Source: Crateriforma spongiae
GTDB taxonomy: Bacteria > Planctomycetota > Planctomycetia > Pirellulales > Pirellulaceae
Reading direction: 5' to 3'
DNA length: 64,000 bases
Assembly: GCF_012290005.1 (NCBI RefSeq)
Contig: NZ_JAAXMS010000002.1
Span: forward strand, 372,001-436,000
Shown in pieces: positions 27,901-35,304 of this stretch. Made by a program: the position numbers and the translations under genes. The notes under the pieces are model-generated. The model ran no database searches. It saw only the letters and a program-made list of their open reading frames with translations, and was not told the origin of the DNA. Positions within the stretch are counted from its first letter, which is position 1; every line of letters begins with the position of its first letter.

Positions 27901-28810
27901 CGCACATGGTGGCCCGAGCGAAGGTTACGCATTGACGGTCCGCAATGGTCGTCCAGAGTTCTTGATTCGAAGCAACAACAAACTCAACCAAGTGTCCGCG
28001 GACAAGCGTGCCGTCGGCGGTTGGCACCATGTGGTTGGCGTTTTGGATACCGATCGCTCGATGAAAATCTATCTGGACGGCCGGCTTGCGGGCGAAGGGG
28101 TCGCCAATGGATTGATCAGTAAAAAGCCCGCGCAAGGATTGGACATCGGATCGGATCAACAAACCGCGGTCGGCGAATACACATCGCCCGGGACATTCAC
28201 CGGCATCATCGATGAAGTTCGCATCTATTTTGCGGCGGCAACATCACAGCAAATCGCGGAACGGTATTCAAACGGATCCGAAATCTCGGGCGATGCCGTA
28301 CTGGCCTACAGCTTTGACGATGGATCCGCGCGTGATCACTCGCTGCACCGCAATTCAGGTACGGTCATGGGGGCCAAGTCGGTCGACGGCCAGTTCGGAC
28401 GCGCCGTCCAGTTCACCCCCAGTCTCAAGAAGAACAAAAACGCCTCGCGTCAAGGCAACAGCTTGGTGGAACCCAAGTGGACCCAAGATGTACCGGTGTA
28501 CGTTCGTGGCATGGTGTTGGCAGGAGAAAACCTCTTTATCATCGGCCCGCCGGACATCATTGACGAACAAAAAACGTTCGAGGGATTGTCTAACGACGAC
28601 CCCAAAACACACGCTTTACTGAATCGTCAAGACAAAGCATTATTGGGCGCAGAAGGGGCCGCGTTGTTGGCAATCAATATCGACACCGGTGAAGTTAAAC
28701 GAGAAATCCAATTGGATTCCTTGCCGACTTGGGACGGAATGGCGGGTGCCAACGGAAGTCTATTTCTTACCACCCTGAATGGCGAAGTCATTTGTTTCTC
28801 CAAACCTTAA
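24923..28810 (+). CDS. Secreted fusion: methyltransferase-like domain, PQQ-type beta-propellers, LamG domain
   Basis: The protein has about 1295 residues. A signal peptide ends near ASADA. Residues 35-140 resemble a degenerate SAM-methyltransferase fold (GGFIVHVGATDGELTTALQQ, then VLVPGGVALIRDDN). Residues 155-590 and 620-925 carry PQQ-like propeller blades with repeated W-x-x-D/N and L-D-A-K-T-G-K signatures, for example SALDAKTGKTLRVYEG. Residues 974-1114 form a LamG/concanavalin-like lectin domain (ITVEAWFTTTKPNGVIVAHG, then GGWHHVVGVLDTD). A last propeller blade closes residues 1186-1295. The start is the ATG at 24923, which gives the signal peptide. Loss of the first glycine motif of classic methyltransferases makes catalysis doubtful. 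It should act outside the cytoplasm, perhaps in binding of carbohydrates or assembly; no function is established. Confidence 0.85.
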   Translation: MTLARLALQAFVCICVLAAGNLGVASADAVSEATALLERGQFSGGFIVHVGATDGELTTALQQNDATQVQGLVQTVRQLKQARDHATDAERYGNVSFDQLRDRRLPYVDNLVNLLILEDDIDIDASEIDRVLVPGGVALIRDDNGWTKNVKAWPDNIDQWSHYLHDPSGNSVAHDDVVGPPRHLQWVGSPRWSRHHDRMASMSALVSTGGRMFYIMDEGSRISIQMPPKWKLIARDAFNGTVLWKRDIDEWQSHLWPLKSGPSQLSRRLVSTDDVVYAPLGFNEPLSALDAKTGKTLRVYEGTDATEEIICTGDTLYLVVRKGEAELQNYTPLFGTVGDQARSREEFFWDEHPRVLMAFDADSGKQLWAKQTVISPLSLAAQDSQIYFHDGQRVVSLDGRSGDTVWASNPVTRRQSFTFNFGPRLVVYQDVVLYAGGDGKLVSVDAKSGEALWDSQFPNSGYQSPQDLMVVDGLVWLAPLTSGKDSGVYTGRDPRTGEVKKEFAPDVDTYWFHHRCYIAKATDNFLMPSRTGIEFVDPDQEHWDIHHWVRGGCLYGVMPCNGLTYAPPHNCACYPEAKLFGFNALSAASPTRPTPGEVSDEGRLEQGPAFGTALTSADNTQRDDWPTYRHDARRSGTTDLPIDDDVQTSWSVDLGGRLTSPVIADETVYVAQVDTHTLFAMDETTGDTRWTFKAGGRIDSPPTVHRGRVVFGSTDGWVYCLTTDGELVWRFRAAPIDRRTMAFEQLESLWPVHGSVLIHNDQLYCVAGRSIFLDGGLRLLKLDLATGQKLAEKIMDEKNPDTGNNIQEKLQILQMPVGLPDILSCDGDHIFMKSQKFDLDGNRLEIGPNSGDFVGQVSKQRGPDAHIFAPMGFLDDTWFHRSYWVHGQSFAGGHGGYYQAGRFAPSGRIMVNGNGYVYGYGRKPEYLRWTTVLEHQLFAAEPNPPKIPENLGKPSGPNGPTVSVPMSPSIQPQQQPITVEAWFTTTKPNGVIVAHGGPSEGYALTVRNGRPEFLIRSNNKLNQVSADKRAVGGWHHVVGVLDTDRSMKIYLDGRLAGEGVANGLISKKPAQGLDIGSDQQTAVGEYTSPGTFTGIIDEVRIYFAAATSQQIAERYSNGSEISGDAVLAYSFDDGSARDHSLHRNSGTVMGAKSVDGQFGRAVQFTPSLKKNKNASRQGNSLVEPKWTQDVPVYVRGMVLAGENLFIIGPPDIIDEQKTFEGLSNDDPKTHALLNRQDKALLGAEGAALLAINIDTGEVKREIQLDSLPTWDGMAGANGSLFLTTLNGEVICFSKP

Positions 28811-28857
28811 CGCGATCAAAACGCACGGCTCAAACAACGGGCGTTCGATGCCTCGGG

Positions 28858-29817
28858 ATGGCGGTCGGGCTGATCGCCATGTCGATCACGGCGTCGGCCT
28901 GCAACATCCCCGTGTTTCGCTATGCACTGGAACGTTGGGCCCCCGATGATTGCCAGGTCTTGGTCATTCACGATTCACCCATCAGTGAAGATCAACGTCA
29001 ATGGATTGACCGTTTGACCGGACCGATCGGCGATGATCAATCAAAGTGCAACGTGGATGTTCAGACGGTGGACATCACACAATCACAGCCCGACGACTTG
29101 GTCGCGGTCGGACGCAAGGCGGCGACCGACAATGCCGCATTGCCGTTGGTCGTCGTCCGAACCAAGCTCAGCCGGGGTCGTTGGACGCAACAGATCGCAG
29201 GCAGCTTGAATGAACAGCTGTGCGATCAGCTGGTCACTTCGCCGATCCGCACGGAACTGCGACGTCGGTTAATGGCGGGCGACTCGGTGGTCTGGTTGAT
29301 GATTCCCGGCACCAATGAAACGCTGAACCGCGAGTCTCGTGAGCGTCTCGAACGATCGCTGGAAAGCTTGCCCGGACAACTGGAACTTCCCGACGGCGTC
29401 GGGCTTCCTGGATCGGAACTATACGCGGACCTTCCGCTGCTGCTGCGATTCAGTGTGCTGGAAATGGGCGACGATGGTGTTGCGGACCCGTACTTGAAAA
29501 AGCTGCTGATCGGATTTCAGCAAGAAGCGTTTGATGAAGGGCAACCGCTTTTCATTCCGGTGTTTGGCCGTGGGCGAGCCTTGGAGGTGCTTCCCGGCGA
29601 AATGGTGCAGGAACATTTGATTGAAAACATCAGTCGTTTCTTGTGCTCGGCCTGCTCATGCTTGGTCAAAGAACGCAATCCAGGATTCGATTTGATGATC
29701 GCAGCGCAATGGGAAAATGACTTGTTCGGCGGCATCGAAAACAGTCCGCCGGATCGCAGCCGAGAAGAAGGCAAAAATCGCCCGCCCGTCCTGCTTGAAA
29801 TTCCGTCCGGGCGATAA
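28858..29817 (+). CDS. Unrecognised cysteine-rich exported protein upstream of the molybdate transporter
   Basis: The protein has 319 residues from the ATG at 28858. The N-terminal hydrophobic stretch ends in ASAC followed by NIPVFRYALERWAPDDC, which could be a relaxed lipoprotein cleavage site or a signal-peptidase I site. I recognise no domain. The middle contains a possible alpha/beta region (ALPLVVVRTK, then VVWLMIPGTNETL). The C-terminal half contains FIPVFGRGRALEVLPG and a cysteine cluster CSACSCLVKERNPG, which could bind a metal. The PQQ gene ends 47 bp upstream and the doubled ModA gene starts 50 bp downstream on the same strand, so a role linked to the importer is plausible. The frame is open upstream into the PQQ gene, so the start is not certain. 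Confidence 0.7.
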   Translation: MAVGLIAMSITASACNIPVFRYALERWAPDDCQVLVIHDSPISEDQRQWIDRLTGPIGDDQSKCNVDVQTVDITQSQPDDLVAVGRKAATDNAALPLVVVRTKLSRGRWTQQIAGSLNEQLCDQLVTSPIRTELRRRLMAGDSVVWLMIPGTNETLNRESRERLERSLESLPGQLELPDGVGLPGSELYADLPLLLRFSVLEMGDDGVADPYLKKLLIGFQQEAFDEGQPLFIPVFGRGRALEVLPGEMVQEHLIENISRFLCSACSCLVKERNPGFDLMIAAQWENDLFGGIENSPPDRSREEGKNRPPVLLEIPSGR

Positions 29818-29867
29818 ACGTCCATCACCACTCGCAATTCCCTTTCCTTCGATGATGGGTCCGTTCT

Positions 29868-31376
29868 ATGAACCGCCCTTTGCTATGGATGTTGGGTTCG
29901 ATCGTCGTGCTCGGTCTGCTGATCACGACGATGGCAGGCGTCAATCTTTCGTCCCAAACGACTTCCGCCGACGGCCAATCGCCGATCGTTTTGTACTGCG
30001 CCGCCAGCAATCGCGCCGTCATGGAAGCGATTCGGGAACGCTATCAGGACGAATACAACCGCGAAATTCAGATTCAGTACGGCCCCAGTCAGACGTTGTT
30101 GTCATCTGTCGATGTCAGCGGTGCGGGCGATCTTTTTTTGCCAGCGGATGATAGCTATTTGAAGCTGGCGAAGCAGAAAGGATTGATCCGCGAAGTCTTG
30201 CCCATCGCCGACATGCAGGTGGTGGTCGCTGTTCGTCGCCAGGACGCCGATAACATTCAATCCTTGGACGACTTACTGTCCGACTCGGTAAAGCTGGTCC
30301 AGGCCAGCCCGGAAACCGCCGCGGTCGGGAAACTGGTTCAACAAACGCTGCAACAATCCGGCCAGTGGGACGATGTGTCTGGCGCCACGGTCGCCTATCG
30401 TGCGACGGTGACCGAAGTTGCCAGCGACATTGTCGTGGGCGCCGCTGACGCCGGCTTTGTTTATGACGCTGTCTTGCACACCTATCCCGATTTGGTTGCC
30501 GTCGAATTACCCGAATTGAAACCGGCCGTCAGTCGCGTGGCTGTGGGGGTGATCGACCAAAGCAAACAACCCACCGCCGCGTTGCACTTCGCGCGGTACG
30601 TGTCCGCGAAAGATCGCGGGTTGATCCAATACGACCAACAGGGGTTTCGAACCGCCGGACATGATGTCTGGGCGGACGTTCCCGAACTGTCGGTCTTTGC
30701 CGGTTCGATGTTGCGTCCCGCCATCGAAGACACGATTGCCGCCTTTGAAAGTCGCGAAGGCGTCACCGTGAACCGCGTTTACAACGGGTGCGGCATTTTG
30801 GTCGCCCAGATGCAAGCCGGCCAGCATCCTGATGCCTACTTTGCGTGCGACCAGGAATTCATGAACCAAGTGCACGACCTTTTCCCACAGCCGGTCCAGG
30901 TCTCGCAGAACGAACTGGTCATCCTGGTTCAGAAAGGCAACCCGCACAATATCGGATCACTGAAGGACTTGGCCCGTGAAGGTCTGCGCGTCGGCATCGG
31001 ACACGAGAAACAATGTGCCATGGGCTGGATTACGCAAAATACTTTCCGTGAAGGGGGCGTACAGGAAGAAATCATGCCCAACGTGACCGTCCAAACTCCG
31101 ACCGGCGACATGCTGGTCAACCAATTGCAAACCGGGTCCCTGGACGCCGCGGTGGCCTACCTGAGTAACGCAGCGGGGGCAGGCGAATTTTTGGACGCCG
31201 TTCAAATCACCGGAATCGAATGCAGCACGGCCGTCCAACCCTGGGCCGTCAACAAGGAATCTTCACATCCGGAAACCGCCTCGCGTTTGTTCCAAAAGAT
31301 TTGCTCGGCAGAATCACAAGAAATCTTTGCAGCAGAAGGGTTCCGCTGGCGGTTGGAATCGGATGAAATTCGCTGA
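29868..31376 (+). CDS. modA: Molybdate-type ABC binding protein with two tandem ModA-like domains
   Basis: The protein has 502 residues, about twice the usual ModA length of 230-260. One N-terminal hydrophobic segment (WMLGSIVVLGLLITTMAGV) anchors or exports it. The first binding domain covers about 38-265 (IVLYCAASNRAVMEAI, then GAGDLFLPADDSYLKLA). The second covers about 272-500 (LSVFAGSMLRPAIEDTIAAF, then VYNGCGILVAQMQAGQHPDAYFACD). Both follow the solute-binding fold order of ModA. The second domain has several cysteines that the first lacks. Its TGA is directly followed by the ATG of the permease, so translation is coupled. The ligand may be molybdate, tungstate or another oxyanion; the neighbouring MoaD/MoeB genes favour molybdate or tungstate. 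Confidence 0.85.
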   Translation: MNRPLLWMLGSIVVLGLLITTMAGVNLSSQTTSADGQSPIVLYCAASNRAVMEAIRERYQDEYNREIQIQYGPSQTLLSSVDVSGAGDLFLPADDSYLKLAKQKGLIREVLPIADMQVVVAVRRQDADNIQSLDDLLSDSVKLVQASPETAAVGKLVQQTLQQSGQWDDVSGATVAYRATVTEVASDIVVGAADAGFVYDAVLHTYPDLVAVELPELKPAVSRVAVGVIDQSKQPTAALHFARYVSAKDRGLIQYDQQGFRTAGHDVWADVPELSVFAGSMLRPAIEDTIAAFESREGVTVNRVYNGCGILVAQMQAGQHPDAYFACDQEFMNQVHDLFPQPVQVSQNELVILVQKGNPHNIGSLKDLAREGLRVGIGHEKQCAMGWITQNTFREGGVQEEIMPNVTVQTPTGDMLVNQLQTGSLDAAVAYLSNAAGAGEFLDAVQITGIECSTAVQPWAVNKESSHPETASRLFQKICSAESQEIFAAEGFRWRLESDEIR

Positions 31377-32240
31377 ATGAACAGCGTTGCCGATCGACCG
31401 CCCCATCCGCCGACGTCCATCGCACCTCCGCTTCGCCGCAGGTCCGATGCGCCGTTTTTTCTGGTGATGGGTGGCATTTCGTCGGGCTTCATTCTCCTGA
31501 TCGTGCTGTTGTTGGCCGCCGACATCTTGTTTGTCAGTTTCGACGATTTTATCGCGGCACTGAAGAAGCCGGAAATTCAATATGCATTTCGCTTAACACT
31601 GCTTTCCTGCACTGCCGCCGCACTGCTTTCGGTCTGGGTTGCAACACCGCTGGGCTATTTATTGTCGCGATTCCAATTTCCAGGCCGGATGGCAATCGAC
31701 ACGTTGGTCGACATCCCGATTGTATTACCGCCGTTGGTCCTTGGGCTTAGCCTGTTGATCTTGTTTCACTTGCCCATCGGCGGTTGGGAACTGGAATCAT
31801 GGCTGCGTGATCGAGTTGGTTTCCCTGTGACCTATCAGTGGCCGGCAGTCGTCCTGGCCCAATTCACCGTCGCCTGTGCATTTTCAGTTCGGACGATGCG
31901 GGTCACCTTTGACCAGATCGACCCACGTCCCGAAAACGTCGCCCGCACACTTGGTTGCACCCGAGGCCAGGCGTTCCTGCAAATCGTTTTGCCGCAGGCT
32001 TGGCGTGGCATGATTGCGGCAACGACCATCGCATGGGCACGAGCGTTGGGCGAATTCGGACCGATCTTGGTTTTCGCGGGGGCGACACGGATGAGGACCG
32101 AGGTCCTGTCGACCACCGTATTTCTGGAACTCAGCATCGGTCAACTCAACGCCGCGGTCGCGGTGTCGCTGCTGATGGTCCTAATGGCGATCGTCGTGCT
32201 GTTGATTCTAAGACTCTTGGGGACGGAATTGGGATCATGA
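31377..32240 (+). CDS. modB: Molybdate-type ABC transporter permease
   Basis: The 287-residue protein has about six transmembrane segments. The permease EAA loop reads ARTLGCTRGQAFLQIVLP near residues 185-205, followed by GEFGPILVFAG, which is typical of ModB and CysT/W permeases. The ATG follows the ModA stop without any spacer, and the stop overlaps the ATPase ATG (ATGA). It should form the membrane channel for the oxyanion delivered by the doubled binding protein. The N-terminal 40 residues before the first segment are Pro/Arg-rich. Confidence 0.88.
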   Translation: MNSVADRPPHPPTSIAPPLRRRSDAPFFLVMGGISSGFILLIVLLLAADILFVSFDDFIAALKKPEIQYAFRLTLLSCTAAALLSVWVATPLGYLLSRFQFPGRMAIDTLVDIPIVLPPLVLGLSLLILFHLPIGGWELESWLRDRVGFPVTYQWPAVVLAQFTVACAFSVRTMRVTFDQIDPRPENVARTLGCTRGQAFLQIVLPQAWRGMIAATTIAWARALGEFGPILVFAGATRMRTEVLSTTVFLELSIGQLNAAVAVSLLMVLMAIVVLLILRLLGTELGS

Positions 32241-32896
32241 TTGCCCTAGATCAAGTCACCATCCGAGCGGGGACTTTTGAGTTGACCGATGTGTCGGTGA
32301 CCATTCCTACAGGTACCTATGCCGCATTGATGGGACGAACAGGTCGAGGAAAAACGACCATTCTGGAAGCAATTTGTGGCCTTCGCTCGGTGACATCGGG
32401 ATCGATCACCATTGGCCTGACCGACGTCACAAATTGGCCACCGGGTGACCGTCAGGTCGGCTACGTTCCCCAAGACCTGGCCTTATTTCCCACACTGACG
32501 GTCCAAGAACACCTGGAATTCGCTTTGCGTTTGCGACGCGTGGCCACCGCCGACATCGCCAGCCGTACCGCTGACTTAGCCGGCCTGTTGGGAATCAGCC
32601 ATCTGACAGGACGTCGGATCCAAGGACTTAGCGGAGGCGAACGCCAACGCGTGGCACTGGGCCGCGCGCTCTCGTTTCAGCCAGCGGTGCTGTTACTGGA
32701 CGAACCTCTGAGCGCACTGGACGAAACAACGCGTGAAGAAATCCTTTCACTGCTGCTGGAGATCAAGCGTCAAACCGGTGTGACCACCTTGCACGTGACT
32801 CATAACCGAAGCGAAGCCGACACACTGGCCGACACCATCTATCAACTGCATGACGGAAAGCTGACTCGGACCACCGATGCAGATTCCTGTCGTTGA
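32237..32896 (+). CDS. modC: Molybdate-type ABC transporter ATP-binding protein
   Basis: This is a compact 219-residue ATPase. Walker A is MGRTGRGKTT near residue 33, the ABC signature is LSGGERQRVALGRAL near 131, Walker B is AVLLLDEPLSALDE near 153, and the switch His is in LHVTHNRSEAD near 187. It stops directly after the ATPase core and lacks the C-terminal regulatory TOBE/MOP domain of E. coli ModC. The frame is open upstream to 31955, but the ATGA overlap with the permease stop marks the start at 32237. Its stop lies 13 bp from the stop of the convergent MoeB-rhodanese gene. Confidence 0.9.
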   Translation: MIALDQVTIRAGTFELTDVSVTIPTGTYAALMGRTGRGKTTILEAICGLRSVTSGSITIGLTDVTNWPPGDRQVGYVPQDLALFPTLTVQEHLEFALRLRRVATADIASRTADLAGLLGISHLTGRRIQGLSGGERQRVALGRALSFQPAVLLLDEPLSALDETTREEILSLLLEIKRQTGVTTLHVTHNRSEADTLADTIYQLHDGKLTRTTDADSCR

Positions 32897-32909
32897 TCGG
32901 CTAACGGGA

Positions 32910-34067
32910 TCAATACTTCGGAACGGACGAATCGATTTCATCCGACCACGCGTGGATGCCGCCACGCATGTTGTGCACGTTTTCAAATCCCAGTTGCCGC
33001 AGCTGCTGGACCGCTTTAGCGCTGCGCCCGCCCATCTTGCAATGGACAATGATTTCCCGTGACGCATCCAGTTCGCCAACACGCTGTTGCAGTTCACCCA
33101 ACGGAATCAGCGTCCCGCCCAGGTGACAGATTTCGTACTCGTGAGGTTCGCGAACATCCAGCAGGATAAAGTCTGCACCTGTTTGCAGTCGTTGTTGAAC
33201 ATCGCCCGGCTGGACATCCCATGGGCTTTGTTCGTTGGCGTCGGTTGAAGACATCTTTGGGGCTCCGCAAAATTCTTGGTAGTCGATGGGACGGGTAATA
33301 CTGGGATGATCACCACAGACAGGACACTGAGGATCACGACGCACTTTCACTTCGCGAAACCGCATTTGCAAGGCGTCGTACAACACCAGGCGACCGGACA
33401 GCGACATGCCCTGGCCCAAGATCAGCTTCACCGCTTCGGTCGCCTGAATCATACCGATCATGCCGGGCAGCACGCCCAAGACGCCTCCTTCCGCACACGA
33501 GGGAACGGTTCCCGGTGCGGGAGGCTTGGGATACAGGCATCGATAACACGGACCGTCCCCGAGGCCGAACACAGACGCTTGCCCTTCGAACTGAAAAATC
33601 GAACCATAGCAATTGGGTTTGCCTGACAACACGCAAACATCATTGACCAAATAGCGGGTCGCAAAGTTGTCGGTGCCATCGATTACAATGTCATAGTCGG
33701 CCACCCGCTGCATTGCGTTTTCGGATGTCAGCGGTTCATTGAAAAACTGTAGCCTCACGTGTGGATTGATGTCCGCTAGGGTTTGTTCAGCCGATTCAAC
33801 CTTCGGTTTCCCCACATCGTTGGTGCCATGAATGATTTGTCGTTGCAGGTTGGATTGGTCGACGCGATCGAAATCGACCAATCCCAAACGCCCCACCCCG
33901 GCCGCCGCCAAGTACATGGCCACCGGCGCGCCCAAACCGCCCGCCCCGATCAGCAGCACCGACGCCTGTTTCAGTTTTGCTTGGCCACCGACACCGACCT
34001 CGGGCAAGGTAAAATGCCGGGAATATCGAATACGCTCTTCCGTTGAAAAAAAATCCGCCGATTCCAC
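32910..34067 (-). CDS. moeB: MoeB-type adenylyltransferase fused to a rhodanese domain
   Basis: The protein has 385 residues. The E1-like domain contains the nucleotide motif LLIGAGGLGAPVA near residue 38, LVDFDRVDQSNLQRQI, and the thioester-type Cys in VPSCAEGG near 190. Two zinc CxxC pairs are CYRC and CPVC. The rhodanese domain (about 280-385) carries the active-site loop HCKMGGRSA with Cys near 342. Fused MoeB-rhodanese (MoeZ-like) proteins adenylate the C-terminal glycine of MoaD/ThiS and load sulfur on it. The start is a GTG at 34065-34067 behind a GGAGG 6 nt upstream. It lies two bases after the MoaD stop, so these two act together. Confidence 0.9.
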   Translation of the reverse strand: MESADFFSTEERIRYSRHFTLPEVGVGGQAKLKQASVLLIGAGGLGAPVAMYLAAAGVGRLGLVDFDRVDQSNLQRQIIHGTNDVGKPKVESAEQTLADINPHVRLQFFNEPLTSENAMQRVADYDIVIDGTDNFATRYLVNDVCVLSGKPNCYGSIFQFEGQASVFGLGDGPCYRCLYPKPPAPGTVPSCAEGGVLGVLPGMIGMIQATEAVKLILGQGMSLSGRLVLYDALQMRFREVKVRRDPQCPVCGDHPSITRPIDYQEFCGAPKMSSTDANEQSPWDVQPGDVQQRLQTGADFILLDVREPHEYEICHLGGTLIPLGELQQRVGELDASREIIVHCKMGGRSAKAVQQLRQLGFENVHNMRGGIHAWSDEIDSSVPKY

Positions 34068-34069
34068 GA

Positions 34070-34339
34070 TCAGCCTCCGGCCAGCGCCGACACGATCAAC
34101 AGCTCATCGCGTTCACCAGCGGCCGTTTTTAGCCCTGACAGATCACGAACGTTCTGGTCATTGACGAACAGATTGATATGGGACGCGACATCACCGTCGG
34201 GTCCGAACAACGCCGCGTGCAATTCCGGGTAATCTTTCCCGATGCCATCCAGTGCATCGCCGACCGTGGACGCGGTCGATTCGATTTGCTTTCGTCCGTC
34301 GCAGTGCTTTCGTAGTGCGGTGGGTATCACAAGAATCAT
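34070..34339 (-). CDS. moaD: MoaD/ThiS-family sulfur carrier
   Basis: The protein has 89 residues and a ubiquitin-like fold pattern: an initial strand MILVIPTALRK, then VGDALDGIGKDYPEL, INLFVNDQNVRDLSG, and the invariant tail LAGG ending in Gly-Gly. The tail is the site of adenylation and thiocarboxylation. The start ATG overlaps the stop of the preceding HesA/ThiF gene (ATGA), and the MoeB-rhodanese gene follows after two bases. It is most likely the small subunit of molybdopterin synthase or a carrier for a related pathway. No MoaE, MoaA or MoaC is encoded in the window. A much longer open frame to 34612 is a shadow of the neighbouring gene. Confidence 0.9.
   Translation of the reverse strand: MILVIPTALRKHCDGRKQIESTASTVGDALDGIGKDYPELHAALFGPDGDVASHINLFVNDQNVRDLSGLKTAAGERDELLIVSALAGG
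34074..34078 (-). promoter_or_regulatory. Shine-Dalgarno GGAGG inside the MoaD Gly-Gly codons
   Basis: GGAGG is read within GGA-GGC, which encode the functional Gly-Gly tail of MoaD. It lies 6 nt before the MoeB GTG start. It supports the GTG and indicates translational coupling of the two genes. Confidence 0.75.
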
Positions 34340-35115
34340 TGGGGGCTTTCGGTCACCGTTGGTTGGAAATCGGTCGTGAACAAGTGTCGGCAAGTCGAAC
34401 ACGACTCGCGCCGGCCAATCTTTAAGGTTCGAAACGACATGTCTCGCAGATCCATCTGCAGCATTCGGTTGGCAAGTGGGTCCCCGAGTCCAGAAACCAG
34501 CTTGATCGCTTCCATTGCGGCCATGCAGGCGACCGAACCGGAAACGGCGCCAAAAACGGGAAACTGTCGTTTCCATGGTTGCGGCAATTCCGGATACAAA
34601 CAACGCAAACACGGCGTTGCACCGGGAATGATTGTGGTCAGATGTGCTTCCATTTCATACATCGCACCTTCGACCAATGGTTTGCCCTGTTGGACGGCCT
34701 GCTGATTCATTGCAAACCGTTCTTCGAAAAGCGGTGCACAATCGACCACGACATCAGCTTGGGCGACCAAGTCCGCCGCGTTATCGGCATTGACATTTTC
34801 CCCGACTGCGACAATTTCCAACCGAGGATTCAATTCCAACAATCGTCGGCGAACCGATTCGATACGCGGCTTTCCAATCCAATCGTGCGTCATCAACAAC
34901 TGGCGATTCAAATCGCTGGGCTTCACATTGCCGGCGTGCGCCAGCACCAACTTGCCGACACCGGCGGCGGCAAGTTCATAGGCCACAACGCTGCCCACGC
35001 CGCCGACCCGTGACACCATCACGCTGGCATCCTTCAGTTTTTGCTGGCCATGTTCGCCAAAGTCCGGCACCCACATCTGCCACTCGTAAGTGGCCTTTTC
35101 TTCATCACTTAGCAA
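34336..35115 (-). CDS. HesA/ThiF-family E1-like protein, divergent nucleotide site
   Basis: The protein has 259 residues with an E1-like fold: SRVGGVGSVVAYELAAAGVGKLVLAHAGN, then SDLNRQLL, and two zinc CxxC pairs (CLRC and CSTC). Compared with the MoeB encoded downstream, the first Gly of GxGGxG is replaced by Arg, the acidic D-F-D motif is replaced by AHAG, and no thioester-type Cys is seen at VFGAVSGSVACM. It may bind nucleotide differently or act as a partner, as in HesA-type proteins. The start is a TTG at 35113-35115 with CGGAG upstream. It is the first gene of the three-gene operon HesA-MoaD-MoeB. Confidence 0.85.
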   Translation of the reverse strand: MLSDEEKATYEWQMWVPDFGEHGQQKLKDASVMVSRVGGVGSVVAYELAAAGVGKLVLAHAGNVKPSDLNRQLLMTHDWIGKPRIESVRRRLLELNPRLEIVAVGENVNADNAADLVAQADVVVDCAPLFEERFAMNQQAVQQGKPLVEGAMYEMEAHLTTIIPGATPCLRCLYPELPQPWKRQFPVFGAVSGSVACMAAMEAIKLVSGLGDPLANRMLQMDLRDMSFRTLKIGRRESCSTCRHLFTTDFQPTVTESPQ

Positions 35116-35304
35116 CCGTCTGCACTCCGGTCATTCGACACTCCCACGACTCGATCGCGTCGCATTCTAAGCGTTTCCAGCGTCGTCATCAGCAGCGTGT
35201 GCCGCTCAGCGGAAGATGAATTCGGTGTGAATCACCCTACCCTAGCGACCGACAATCCAGCTTTGCCGGGCCGCCACGATCGCGTTTGGTCGCCGGTCTC
35301 GAAT

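Noticed and set aside
32893-32913. TTGATC/GATCAA dyad between the ATPase and MoeB stops
   Set aside because: The 6-bp AT-containing stem is too weak to call a terminator.
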